A stretch of 64,000 nucleotides of DNA from Diphasiastrum complanatum. Taxonomy: Eukaryota; Streptophyta; Lycopodiopsida; Lycopodiales; Lycopodiaceae. A program made the position numbers and the translations under genes. The stretch covers positions 10,978,619 through 11,042,618 of the forward strand of contig CM055097.1 in NCBI GenBank assembly GCA_029204225.1. Direction: 5' to 3'. A model generated the notes under the pieces. It was not told where the DNA came from. It saw only the letters and a list, made by a program, of their open reading frames with translations, and did not search any database. Positions 8,197-17,616 of the stretch are shown one piece after another. Within the stretch, counting starts at the first letter, position 1; the number at the start of each line of letters is the position of its first letter.

Positions 8197-10800
8197 CCCC
8201 CCCTTAATGGCAATTTTATTCAAACTGACACCCAACAAAGTTCTGAACTTTTCAAATTTATCTTTACTAAGTGGTTTAGTAAAAATATCAGCTGTCTGGT
8301 CGTTGGTGTCGCAATAAACTAGCTCAATCTCCCCACTGTGCACTTTCTCTCGTATAAAATGCTGGTCCACCTCTATATGTTTTGTCCGTGCATGATAGAC
8401 TGGATTCCTTGCAAGCTGAATGCAGCTTTGGTTATCACAATGTAACAATGTAGGTCTTACTTGAGCAATCTGCATGTCCTCAAGTAGACGGCGTAACCAA
8501 ATGGCTTCACAGGCAGACCTCGTAGTCGCCCTGTACTCAGCTTCGGTAGACGATAGAGCAATAGTAGGCTGCTTCTTACTGCACCACGATATAGCCCCTG
8601 AACCTAGGCTGAAGCAATAGCCTGTCGTCGATCTCCGATCGTCTCTATCACCTGCCCAATCAGAATCTGAATAGCCTTCCAGCTGAAGGTTCCCGTCATC
8701 CGTGTATCCAATTCCATAAGTCACTGTCCCTCTCACATATCGTAGGATCCGCTTGGCTGCCTTCCAATGTGCTTCGGTAGGCTTACACATGTATTGACTT
8801 GCGATTCCAACCGCATAAGCAATATTTGGCCTGGTGGTAGTAAGGTAAATCAGGCTGCCCACTAACTGACGATAGAGCGTCTCATCTGCAAATGCTGGAC
8901 CATCATCTTTTGATGGCTTGTTGCTTGCATCCATGGGTGTGCTGATAGGTTTGCTTTCTTGCATGTTAAACTTCTTCAATAATTTCTGTGCATACTTTGC
9001 CTGTGAGATAAAAAGACAACGCTTTCCTTTCCAAACTTCAACTCCTAGGCAATAGTGTAGCAAACCCAAATCTTTCATTTCAAACTCATTAGAAAGATTC
9101 TTCTTAACACAAGCAATAAGCTTCTTATTGCTTCCCGTGATGAGTAGATCATCCACATAGAGCACAACAACCACAAAGTCTTCTCCTTCCCTGAAGACAT
9201 AAAGATTGCAATCAGACTTACTCTTCTCAAACCCTTGCCTTGCAAAGTACTCATCAATTCGGCTATACCAAGCCCTTGGCGCCTGTTTGAGCCCATACAA
9301 GGCTTTCCTAAGCCTGCAAACCAGATTCTCCTTGCCTGTTATTTCAAATCCCTGCGGTTGTTCCATGTAAACCTCCTCCTGTAGGTGCCCATTAAGAAAG
9401 GCACTCTTGACATCCATTTGATGGACATCCCAATCAAAATATGAGGCTATAGCCAAAACGGTCCTGATAGATGTCATTTTAGCAACAGGTGCGAATGTCT
9501 CATCATAGTCTAGCCCCTCTTGCTGAGCATAGCCTTTCGCCACCAACCTTGCCTTGTACTTGTCCACTGTTCCATTGGCATGAAACTTGGTCTTATAGAC
9601 CCACTTGCAACCTATTGGTTGCTTCCCTTCTGGCAATGTAGTGAGCTCCCATGTGTCATTCTTGACAATGGAGTCGTACTCCTCCTGCATGGCATGTTGC
9701 CATACCTTTTCTCTCACGGCTTCGTGAAAGAATTGTGGCTCATCTGCATTCAGAATAGTGGACATAAGAGCAAAGTTAGTCTCTTGTCTCTCATGAGACC
9801 TAAGAGATCTTCTGACACCCTGTTCACTGCTCTCTCCTTCTTCAATCATTTGACCTTCTTTGATTGTTTCCCAATACCACCTAGGTAGCTTCTTCCTAGC
9901 AGTAGGTGATGTGGATGGTGACCACGTATCCCATGGTACTGTTTTAGTCTTCCGTTTGTCCCCAACTTCTGCTTCTGGTACTTGGCCAAAAAGAGGTCTC
10001 GAACTAGTAGGTTCGATTTCCTGTTGTTGCTCCTGCACTTGTGGCTTACGGGACTCTTGACTAGGATCCTCATCCGTGGAATCAATCAAGGGTATGAACT
10101 CAGTAATTCCTTCCTTCTCCTGCTCCTGTATCTTGGGTGCATGCTCTTCATCAAAGATGACATCTCGACTTAGGATCTTCCTCCTGTTTTCGAGATCATA
10201 TAGCACATAAGCTTTCTCACCTTCACTATACCCAAGAAAGACACACTTTACGGATTTTGCATCAAGTTTCTTCCGCAAGTCCTTTGGTATATGTGCATAT
10301 GCTGTACACCCAAATACTCGAAGGCTGCCCACTTTGGGCTTCTTGCCACTATATGCCTCTTCTGGCGTGATTCCTTCAACTGCTTTGGTTGGACTTCTAT
10401 TCAATAGAAAAACAGCAGTTGCTACCGCTTCTGCCCAAAAAGAATTTGGCAACCCCTTTGCCTTGAGCATGCTCCTCGCACACTCAACTATAGACCTGTT
10501 TTTCCGCTCAGCCACGCCGTTTTGCTGCGGTGTATGTGGAGCAGTAAACTGTCTCTTTATCCCACATGCTTTGCAAAGATCTTTGAACTCATCAGAAATA
10601 TACTCACCACCCTTATCTGACCTGAGAGTCTTTAACCTCTTTCCTGTGTGGTTTTCCACCATAGCTTTCCACTGTTTGAAGTATTTGAACGCGTCAAATT
10701 TCAGTTTCAGAAAATAGACCCATACCTTCCGAGAGAAATCATCTACGAAGGTCATGGATAGTATGCCCCCCCTGCTGATTTGACCTGCATGGGACCACAT
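8191..10800 (-). CDS. pol: Copia pol: integrase core, reverse transcriptase, RNase H
   Basis: This long open frame of 869 codons has an integrase core with DDFSRKVWVYF, RSDKGGEYIS and the catalytic glutamate region PQQNGVAERKN. A variable linker follows. The reverse transcriptase has [34 protein letters not shown] and the catalytic YVDDLLITGS. The RNase H has YSDSDWAGD, SSTEAEYRA and VDQHFIREKV, and the frame closes with ADIFTKPL. All key residues of RT and RNase H are present. The frame continues upstream in another phase (one base lost near 10755-10775 beside a run of seven G on this strand), so the ATG at 10800 is not the true start. The end of the polypurine tract encodes the last residues. 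Confidence 0.94.
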   Translation of the reverse strand: MWSHAGQISRGGILSMTFVDDFSRKVWVYFLKLKFDAFKYFKQWKAMVENHTGKRLKTLRSDKGGEYISDEFKDLCKACGIKRQFTAPHTPQQNGVAERKNRSIVECARSMLKAKGLPNSFWAEAVATAVFLLNRSPTKAVEGITPEEAYSGKKPKVGSLRVFGCTAYAHIPKDLRKKLDAKSVKCVFLGYSEGEKAYVLYDLENRRKILSRDVIFDEEHAPKIQEQEKEGITEFIPLIDSTDEDPSQESRKPQVQEQQQEIEPTSSRPLFGQVPEAEVGDKRKTKTVPWDTWSPSTSPTARKKLPRWYWETIKEGQMIEEGESSEQGVRRSLRSHERQETNFALMSTILNADEPQFFHEAVREKVWQHAMQEEYDSIVKNDTWELTTLPEGKQPIGCKWVYKTKFHANGTVDKYKARLVAKGYAQQEGLDYDETFAPVAKMTSIRTVLAIASYFDWDVHQMDVKSAFLNGHLQEEVYMEQPQGFEITGKENLVCRLRKALYGLKQAPRAWYSRIDEYFARQGFEKSKSDCNLYVFREGEDFVVVVLYVDDLLITGSNKKLIACVKKNLSNEFEMKDLGLLHYCLGVEVWKGKRCLFISQAKYAQKLLKKFNMQESKPISTPMDASNKPSKDDGPAFADETLYRQLVGSLIYLTTTRPNIAYAVGIASQYMCKPTEAHWKAAKRILRYVRGTVTYGIGYTDDGNLQLEGYSDSDWAGDRDDRRSTTGYCFSLGSGAISWCSKKQPTIALSSTEAEYRATTRSACEAIWLRRLLEDMQIAQVRPTLLHCDNQSCIQLARNPVYHARTKHIEVDQHFIREKVHSGEIELVYCDTNDQTADIFTKPLSKDKFEKFRTLLGVSLNKIAIKGGC
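8197..8205 (-). other. Copia polypurine tract
   Basis: On the minus strand a purine run ending in seven G directly precedes the 3' LTR start TGTTGAAG. It also encodes the last residues of pol. Confidence 0.85.
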
Positions 10801-11496
10801 AAATCTGAATGCACAAGTTCAAGAATGCCCTTGCCCCTGGTAGCTTTCTCCTTTGGAAACTTTTTCCTCTGTTGCTTCCCTAATGCACAAGCCTCACATG
10901 TATCTGAAGAAGACTTAATGCTAGGAAGATCTACTACCATTTTGTGCCTGTTCAAAACTTGCAAACTTTTGTAACTCAAATGACCATATCTCTCATGCCA
11001 AAGCTTGTCCCGATTAGTATCTCTTGCAGACAAGGCCTCTTGGCTAGGAATGGTTGTGAAAAGCTTGTAAAGACCTCCTTCTTGCATTCCCTTGGCTACC
11101 ACTTTGAAGTTCTTCTCTTTGTCTTTTACCAAACATTTAGAATCATTAAACTCTACCACCATGTTCTGTTTGGTAATGGCACCAACAGATAACAAGTTCT
11201 TAGCCAACCCTGGTACATGCAACACACTTTTAATTTCCTTCACCTCACCTGATGATAGCTGTATTGCAACTGTACCTTTGCCCCTCACCATACGTGTAGA
11301 ATTATCTTCAAGGCAAACATGCTGGCTATCTTCTGTCTCCTCATAGGTGCTGAACCAATCTCTATGAGGTGTCATGTGCTTTGAGGCTCCAGAATCAATG
11401 TACCATCCACCAAATGTGGATTCAGATGATAGGGCTGCGGTGAATAGCTCAAGCACACCAGATTGCTCCTCCTCTGCAACTTTGTCAACAAAGTGA
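10752..11496 (-). pseudogene. pro-IN: Copia protease and N-terminal integrase
   Basis: This is the middle of the Copia polyprotein in the same phase as gag, separated from it by one TAG (11499-11501). It contains the protease motif WYIDSGASKHMT, then the gag-pre-integrase region with LHVPGLAKNLLSVG and the zinc-binding segment LWHERYGHLSYKSL ... CEACALGKQ. It ends in HSDLCGPM, the first integrase aspartate. Reading then hits a stop at 10752 because one base is missing compared with the downstream frame. Apart from that indel the domain looks undamaged. Confidence 0.9.
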
Positions 11497-11498
11497 CT

Positions 11499-12341
11499 CT
11501 ACTGGTTCTTTCCCTTCTTCTGATCACTTTGCTTCTTCCTGCATTCAAAAGCAAAATGCCCATACTTACCACAATAGTTGCAGTTGCCCTTCCTCTTGGG
11601 TGTGGATGAGGAATTGGTGCTTGACTCCTCTCCAACCTGTAACTTGGACACCTGCTGCTCCAAGCTTTGCTTTGAGTTCTTCTTTTTGCCTTTGCCTTTC
11701 TTCTGAAAGTTTTGCTTCTTCTTAGAAGCAAATGCAAGCTCTGGATTATCTTCCCTTTCAGAAAGATTCTTCCTTCTCATCTCCTCCTGTAAAAGAAGAC
11801 CACATAACTCCCCAAAGGTTGGGAGTTTCTCCCTAGCAGAAAGGGACATCACATAGTCTTGATAGTTGAATGACAAGCTGTTCAAGACTATGGGAACAAT
11901 ACTCCTGTCACTTACTTTCTCTCCAACTGAAGCAAGCTGATCCAATAGGTCCTTGACCTTTGTAATATGATCACCAATTGTTGCACCTGCTTCCATCTTG
12001 AGAGTATGTAACCTGTTTTGCAAATACACCAGCTTGGCTGAATCCACTGTTTCAAACATAGACTTCAGAATTGTCCAAGCATCAGCTGCATCCCTTGCAT
12101 TGCAAATGTGAGGAATAATATTGTCCTTGACAGAAAGATTGATTATCCTATGAGCTTTATGTCTCCTGTTCATGTAGTCCTTCAATTCAGGATCAAATGT
12201 TGGTACAGGTTCTGTACCTGTCATGACCTCCCAGCAATTCTTATCCATCAAGATATTGGCTATCTTGAACTTCCACACTCTGTAGTTTGTGCCATCTAGT
12301 TTGCTAGATTCACCCAGCAAACTCTCCCCAAGACTTGCCAT
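11499..12341 (-). CDS. gag: Copia Gag with zinc knuckle
   Basis: A 280-codon frame starts MASLGESLLGESSKLDG with the NYRVWKFKI signature of Copia Gag. The UBN2-type capsid core includes DAWTILKSMFE and LLQEEMRRKN. A basic linker is followed by one CCHC zinc knuckle, CNYCGKYGHFAFEC. The frame stops at TAG (Q-stop-S) and the same phase continues into protease. That stop could be a single mutation or a readthrough site separating Gag from Gag-Pol. The start codon follows a 456-bp leader from the primer site. Confidence 0.93.
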   Translation of the reverse strand: MASLGESLLGESSKLDGTNYRVWKFKIANILMDKNCWEVMTGTEPVPTFDPELKDYMNRRHKAHRIINLSVKDNIIPHICNARDAADAWTILKSMFETVDSAKLVYLQNRLHTLKMEAGATIGDHITKVKDLLDQLASVGEKVSDRSIVPIVLNSLSFNYQDYVMSLSAREKLPTFGELCGLLLQEEMRRKNLSEREDNPELAFASKKKQNFQKKGKGKKKNSKQSLEQQVSKLQVGEESSTNSSSTPKRKGNCNYCGKYGHFAFECRKKQSDQKKGKNQ

Positions 12342-12797
12342 GCTAAAATCTGTGCTTAAAACAGAAGCTCAACTTGAAAGAGATCAGAAAAGAACAGCTT
12401 CCAGCAACAAGGGTTTAACCCCAAACTAGGGTATGTAGCCACTTCAAGGCAACCCTTCAGCTCCTGCTTTTGTCTTTGCCACTTGGTGTGGCCTCACTAG
12501 CACAAGCACTAGGCTCCACTGGAACAGAAACCAGAAGCCCCTACAGAAAGTGCGCCCTACTTTTGTGTAAGCTCCTCCAGAAAAACTCTCCAAAACTTAG
12601 CCAGATTTAGAAAGTTTTTGGATCATCCCACTCCCCTTGCCAATAGCTCTCCAACAGTGCAAGACTCCACCTGATCTGACACCTGTAGATCAAATGCTCC
12701 CTCTTTCAAGATTGAGGTGCTTGTAGAAGATAAGAATCTTCTCAAGAATCTAAGCACTGAAGTTTCTCTCACTCTCAGACTCATAGGCTAGACAACC
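12342..12797 (-). other. Copia 5' leader
   Basis: Non-coding stretch between primer site and gag. I see no open frame or structure of note. It should hold the packaging signal, but nothing in the sequence identifies it. Confidence 0.6.
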
Positions 12798-12810
12798 TGC
12801 TCTGATACCA
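12798..12810 (-). other. Copia primer-binding site (initiator Met-tRNA)
   Basis: On the minus strand TGGTATCAGAGCA directly follows the 5' LTR. It is the complement of the 3' end of plant initiator methionine tRNA. Confidence 0.93.
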
Positions 12811-13209
12811 TGAAGAATTACAAGACCTAGCTATGGAGTATCTTAACTCAGATGCTAGATCAACTATGAAAGCTTGAGAAAACTTGGCTATGGAAATATC
12901 ACACACAAGGAGAATTGCATGAGCATCTCACAAACTCAAAAGTCTCAAGAAGAAATGAATTGCTAGTAAGAGAGAGGAGGGCGTGGGTCCTCCAAATCCC
13001 TTGTGAGGCAAGCACCTCCTTTACATGCATGGAAAGTCTAGGTGTCAACCATGGGAGTGAGCTACTTGGCCAAGTGGGCCACTTGCACTAATTTACATAA
13101 CTTAACAAAAGGGGGGGGTCATGCATTTAATTAAAACATGCCCCATGAGTTATGTACAACTTAACTAATGCTTAGCCAAAAGGGGTAAAATAGGCATTAC
13201 TCTTCAACA
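12811..13209 (-). repeat. 5' LTR of the Copia element (399 bp)
   Basis: Near-identical partner of 7804-8196 with a 6-bp insertion. Its right side abuts the target duplication GCAGG at 13210-13214. Confidence 0.95.
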
Positions 13210-13552
13210 GCAGGTACATGACGGCGAGATTGATCTTGTTGTCCTCGGATGAATCGTGCATGGAAAAGTGCGAATTCCATCGATCCGGCCATTGCAAGAC
13301 CGCCTCCGGGGTTCTATCCTTCTTTTCCCCAGCAAAAACTTCAGGAGTAAACAAGGGTTGATTTACCAATTGCCTTAGCTGCGTCAATTCCTTGAGATCT
13401 TGCTGATCCCAACTGTGCTTTGCTTGCATATCCACAATCTGTTGCTGTAGACTGTTAATAGCCAGCATCAAAGCATCAAGGTCTAAAACAGAGGCAGATG
13501 TTGTAGCCTCATGAACAGGGGACACAGGCTGTGTGGTAGGAGTAGGCTCCAT
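13210..13552 (-). pseudogene. gag: N-terminal Gag of the outer Gypsy
   Basis: The minus-strand frame begins at the ATG at 13552. It has a Thr/Pro-rich start, a coiled-coil-like stretch (LMLAINSLQQQIVDMQ) and a capsid start (FAGEKKDRTPEAVLQW). It reaches the Copia target duplication at 13210-13214. Codons that seem to continue leftwards are Copia LTR. The real continuation is at 7803. The insertion is therefore mid-capsid. Confidence 0.85.
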
Positions 13553-14458
13553 TTTTACAAAGAGAAGAGAGGTGAATTAAGAAGAGATGATAGAAGAGAA
13601 TCAAAAGCTACTCAAGGAAGGTAGATACAAGACTACTCTTGCTGTCTCTTCACAAACCAAATGGTATTGTCCATGGCTGCCAAATGGAATAAAAGAGAGC
13701 AAGGAGAGGATGGACCACCACCTCCACCTCTAATTCTCAAGAAAAACCATGCATAGGAGAGGTATGCCTCCCTCTCCATGCTTTCCTACAATCTGCCAAG
13801 TGGCCATACCTTGCCACCTTGGCACCACAGTAGCACACTGGCCACCCACCAGAATTCTGGCCAGTAAGCAGCCAGATCCCCCTGCACCCTCATCGCTGGC
13901 TAACATTCCTTTTCTGGAATGATTAGTTCAAAAACGAGGCTCCCTCGCTGTTTTCCAACGGAACCTGGTCAAAAGTGTCTATTTGACCTCTCTGGCCCGT
14001 GAAACAGAGATTCGGGCCTCCAATCCTGAGCGGAATAGATGATCGCTTGAAGGTGCCACCTGTCCTGACCCGGACAGTGCCATGTGGCAGCGCTTAGGAG
14101 GATTCAATACAAGCCTTTGGTTATATTACTTCATCGCTGCTCAGACAGCGAGTAACCCACGTTTTGCGCTGGGAGGGGCCCCTTGACACCGCCCGTTACC
14201 TCAACCTTGAGCAGAAATGCTAGTTGAGGAGGGCTGCCACCTGTCCGCCTCTGGACAGTCCACGTGGCTCACTACTAAGGGCCCCACAACTGTTTTTTTT
14301 TGGGAAAAATTTCATCCAAAAACCAAAAACAACGAAGAAGGACGAACACACCAAAGTGCATAAAAAACACGATTTAAGCCCGTTTTGAATTCCGTCAGAA
14401 GCATCGTAAATTACAGGAAATCTACCAGGGATCAACGCACCTGCTTTTAACATGCAGT
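13553..14458 (-). other. Leader of the outer Gypsy
   Basis: About 0.9 kb between primer site and gag, without a convincing frame. It is moderately GC-rich compared with the flanks, and I see no other feature. Confidence 0.6.
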
Positions 14459-14471
14459 GGCTCTGATACCA
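14459..14471 (-). other. Primer-binding site of the outer Gypsy
   Basis: TGGTATCAGAGCC on the minus strand, two bases inside the 5' LTR end, matches initiator Met-tRNA. Confidence 0.92.
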
Positions 14472-14473
14472 TA

Positions 14474-14829
14474 TGCTACAATCTTACTTACTGCAAACCT
14501 CCAGGTGCCGGTAAACCACAAGAGACCGAACGAATCTCGTTCCACCCCGCCATAGGACCTAATCCGGGTCCACCCACCGTGCCCTGGCCTGTGACTGTAT
14601 CAAGCTGGATCCGACCTCCATCCCAGACGGCGTCCCATACCACCGCCTAGGCTCTCAGCCATTTCCTGCCTCATGCTAGCAAACATCCTGGCCGTGCACA
14701 TGCTCTCCATCCACCTCCTCCTAGGTAGACAGAATGGATGGCAAACGAGTCACCGGTCAAGTCTACAGGCCCAGTCATCGTCCAATCTCAAGTCTGGGTT
14801 TGGGACCCAAGGGAGTTGGGTCCCTAACA
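14474..14829 (-). repeat. 5' LTR of the outer Gypsy (356 bp)
   Basis: In element orientation it begins TGTTAGGGACCC and ends TTGTAGCA. The primer site follows after 2 bp. The partner LTR is outside the window, so its divergence cannot be judged. Confidence 0.85.
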
Positions 14830-15058
14830 ACATCCTTCTTCAGCAGTAGTACTAGATAGTATGTTTCTACTCTGAGTATCTATTTTTGCTCCACTTATGG
14901 ACAATTTATAGCTTACTGTTATATTGTTCATCTTTTATGCATAGTTTTCTTTCTTGGAGACGTTTATATACGCTCCCAGGGTTACCACATACTTGACATG
15001 TACTCTTATTGGTCTTATATGCCTTTTGGCATGGAAAAGACTTTAATAAAGCTTTCTT

Positions 15059-15144
<86 letters not shown>
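14830..15144 (+). mobile_element. LINE copy A: 3' end with (CT)n tail
   Basis: This is the 3' untranslated end of a LINE, recognised by comparison with 16800-17133 and 19549-19816. Shared blocks are GGAGACG, GGTTACCACATACTTGACATG, CTTTTGGCATGGAAAAGAC and TTAATAAAGC, followed by a (CT)n tract (15062-15144) where poly-A would be expected. The left side is cut by the outer Gypsy insertion at 14829/14830. Confidence 0.8.
15062..15144 (+). repeat. (CT)n microsatellite forming the tail of LINE copy A
   Basis: An uninterrupted CT tract of about 80 bp that starts just after an AATAAA motif. A short open frame across it (15000-15204) is only the translation of the repeat. Confidence 0.97.
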
Positions 15145-15148
<4 letters not shown>

Positions 15149-15294
15149 GCGCACCTGCACATCCACCACTCTCTTATTTTTTTGAAACTAAAAAAATTAT
15201 TTAGTGATTTGTTTTTACAGCTTTGTTTTTACTTGTTATGCTATAAAATAAAAGGGTTCAGAGGTTTTGGTCTTGACTTGTCAAGGGGGACTAT

Positions 15295-16695
15295 GTGAAA
15301 TCTTTTTACTCACAGTGTGGCGGAGTGGGTTGTAGACTAGGCACCTTTTTGATTGCTATTCTCCTCTATGGAGATGATGTGGTATTAGTATCTCCGACCA
15401 GGGAGGGATTACAGAGGCAGCTAGATTGTTTACAGGGATTTTGTACCAGGTGGGGATTGGAGGTGAACACTGCGAAGACCAAGGTTATGGTCTTCAACAC
15501 TTCTCGAGCTTTCATGCAACACCAGGAGCTCACCCTAGATGGACAGGCCTTAGAGGTAGTTTCTTCTTATACTTATTTGGGGATAATCTTTTCTGATCCT
15601 ACCTTCAACATGCGACATGCAGCCACCACCCGACTTGGGAAGGGGCATTCCTCCCTTGTTCAGCTTGAGCAGTTCTGTTTCAGGAAGTTCATCCGAGATG
15701 CATGCAGTAAGTGTAGACTTTTTGATACTATTGTCACCCCCACAGCCTTGTATGCAGTAGAGACATGGTGTACCGGTCTTCCCTCATCACATTGGGCTAG
15801 CATTTCACGCTTACAGACCACCATGTTAGCTCGTATGATTCGGGCGAAGCCCTCGATTCCACATGAGATCCTTCTTGCAGAGTTTGCCGTTCCACCCATT
15901 CAGATAGATGCCGCTTTCCAGCTTATTGTATACATTCAAAGAGTTCAGGCTCTACCAGATGCAGATATGCGGTATACACAGACAGCACTTGCTTCCTCAC
16001 ACTCCCTTCATGACCAGGGCTATCGACTGTCGTGGTTTTCTCAGGCATCCCACTTCCTTCTTGAGTCATTTGGTATCTCCATTACAGCACTCCCATCAAG
16101 TACTCATCAGTATATCAGACGATTCTTATATCGGGCATATCTCGATCGTACTTGGAGGAGACAGCTTGGGGTCAAACCCGCCTATTACTGGACTCACTTT
16201 ATTGAGCTTGACATAGCAAGGCTCCCAGTTTTGCCACACTGTTTGGACTCGGGATTATCACACAGTCTCAGATTTACATTGGGACAGCTCCGCGTGTCGT
16301 CACATCAGTTGGCTATTGAGACTGGGAGATTCCAGGGTACCCCGAGAGGCGCGCGGATTTGTCAGTTATGTTCCTTGGATGAGGTGGAGTCAGAGGAGCA
16401 CTTTATCTTTAGGTGCCCGGTGTATTATGAGTTCATAGGGAGATACTATTGTTTGTTTCATGACACGCCGGCCACCCTACGATCCCTCCTAGCTTATGAG
16501 GACTCCCGATGTGTTGCACTCATGATACGAGAGATGTTCATACTGCGACAGGACTTGTGTCAGACAGCTCAGCAGAGTCACGTCTCTCAGCCTCAGATCA
16601 CTTCTTTCTTCTCCAGGAGGAGAGGACGAGACCTAGTATTTGATGATGATGATGATGATGGCGACGACTTACCTGCCCATAGAGATCGGAGATAG
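15295..16695 (+). pseudogene. LINE reverse transcriptase C-terminal part with zinc finger
   Basis: An open 466-codon frame covers the second half of a LINE ORF2. The catalytic box reads ILLYGDDVVLVS (usually YADD), followed by LNT-type CTRWGLEVNTAKTKVMVF and SSYTYLGIIF, typical of non-LTR RTs. Further on are LYAVETW and a long thumb/linker region. A C2HC cluster, CQLC ... EHFIFRCPVYYEF, near residue 360 resembles the zf-RVT motif at the end of plant LINE ORF2. The tail has SFFSRRRGRD and an aspartate run from a GAT repeat (16641-16660). The N-terminal endonuclease and RT fingers are missing, so it is a truncated relic, though without internal stops. Confidence 0.85.
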
Positions 16696-17057
16696 TGTCC
16701 CACCCATACTCATGTTGCAGCACGAGCTACTCGACCTATCACGAGGAGACCTCATCCTCGTAGACGATGTCAGCGACCACCAGCGGTCCTTCATGCTGCT
16801 CCCCGCATTACATCCTTTTATAGCATCAGCAGGACAGGATTGGATGATAGTGTCATACCTTATTCATGACATTTAGTAGTATACATGCTCCCACATGTTC
16901 CAGATATCATCACATCTATTTTAGTTCATAGCATTTAGATTTGTTATTTCTGTTATCGTTTTGGAGACGCTTCATATGCTCCCATGGTTACCACATACTT
17001 GACATGTACATTTACTAGTCTTATACGCCTTTTGGCATGGAAAAGACATTAATAAAG

Positions 17058-17063
17058 CTCTCT

Positions 17064-17133
<70 letters not shown>
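17058..17133 (+). repeat. (CT)n tail of LINE copy B
   Basis: A CT tract of 76 bp directly after TTAATAAAG. A minus-strand open frame over it is a repeat artefact. Confidence 0.97.
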
Positions 17134-17137
<4 letters not shown>

Positions 17138-17139
17138 AT

Positions 17140-17616
17140 CACAGTATTTCTGAGCAATTTGGATCACCATTGGAGTAAATCAAGGTTGTTCTCTTTCACA
17201 CGTTCTCTTTGGATTCTATATTGATGAGTTGAAGATGGTCATTTCACAGTGTGGTGGTCCTGGCTGTAGACGTTGATGATGTGGTACTAGTCTCCCCAAC
17301 TAGAGAGGGCTTACAAAGATAGTTGGATTGCCTACAAGCCCTTTGTACTAGATGGGGCTTGGGGATGAATATTGCGAAGATCAAGGCTATGGTCTTCAAT
17401 ACGTCCAGGGCTTTCATGCAACGCCATGAGCTTATTTTCGATGGACAGCCTTTGGAGGTATTTTCCTCTTACACTTACTTAGAGAGAAGCAGCTACTACT
17501 TAACTTGGGAAGGGCCGTGCTTCCCTTGTTCAATTGGACAAATTTTGTGTCCGAAAGTCCATTAGACACCCCAAGTAGACTTTCTGATACCATTGCCACC
17601 CTTGCAACTTTATACG
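17140..17616 (+). pseudogene. LINE copy C: reverse transcriptase fragment
   Basis: Starting within 10 bp of the copy B tail, one frame reads IGVNQGCSLSHVLFGFYIDELK, the RT palm motif that copy B lacks. A small deletion removes the residues before DDVVLVSPTREGL, and several stops follow. Similarity to copy B continues to the counterpart of its TIVTPTALY segment near 17610 and then stops abruptly. The 3' end of this same copy may be copy D at 19549-19816, with the Copia scraps between being a later insertion or rearrangement. Confidence 0.78.

Larger units (their letters stand above)
7804..13209 (-). mobile_element. Full-length Ty1/Copia retrotransposon, recent insertion
   Basis: A 5406-bp minus-strand element has two LTRs (393 and 399 bp), a Met-tRNA primer site, gag, protease, integrase, reverse transcriptase, RNase H in Copia order, a polypurine tract and a perfect 5-bp target duplication GCAGG. 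The two LTRs appear nearly identical apart from a 6-bp indel (right copy has extra GCCAAG near 13072), which points to a recent insertion. Only two coding lesions are evident: an in-frame TAG after gag and a one-base frameshift at the start of the integrase core. Confidence 0.96.
5662..14829 (-). mobile_element. Outer Ty3/Gypsy retrotransposon, split by two nested insertions
   Basis: A minus-strand Gypsy element reads from its 5' LTR (14474-14829) through primer site, leader, gag, protease and reverse transcriptase to RNase H, where it is cut at 5661/5662 by the plus-strand Gypsy. Its integrase and 3' LTR should lie left of the window. A Copia element (7804-13209) splits gag, with the target duplication GCAGG on both sides. 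The right border is followed by ACATC (14830-14834), which belongs to a LINE 3' region, so this Gypsy landed in a LINE. Confidence 0.9.
15286..17133 (+). mobile_element. LINE copy B, 5' truncated, with (CT)n tail
   Basis: A non-LTR retrotransposon that begins inside the reverse transcriptase and runs through a C-terminal domain, a 3' UTR of about 370 bp and a (CT)n tail (17058-17133). 5' truncation is normal for LINEs. The 3' UTR shares several blocks with copies A and D. A 140-bp stretch (15145-15285) between the tail of copy A and this copy is unassigned. Confidence 0.85.

Noticed and set aside
9520-11346. Several plus-strand open frames of 60-127 codons across the Copia pol
   Set aside because: They are antisense shadows of the well-supported pol frame and have no domains.
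15000-15204. Open frame with a long Ser-Leu repeat
   Set aside because: It is the translation of the (CT)n tail of LINE copy A. The same applies to the Arg-Glu repeat frame at 16972-17157 and the repeats at 39588-39736 and 59458-59673.
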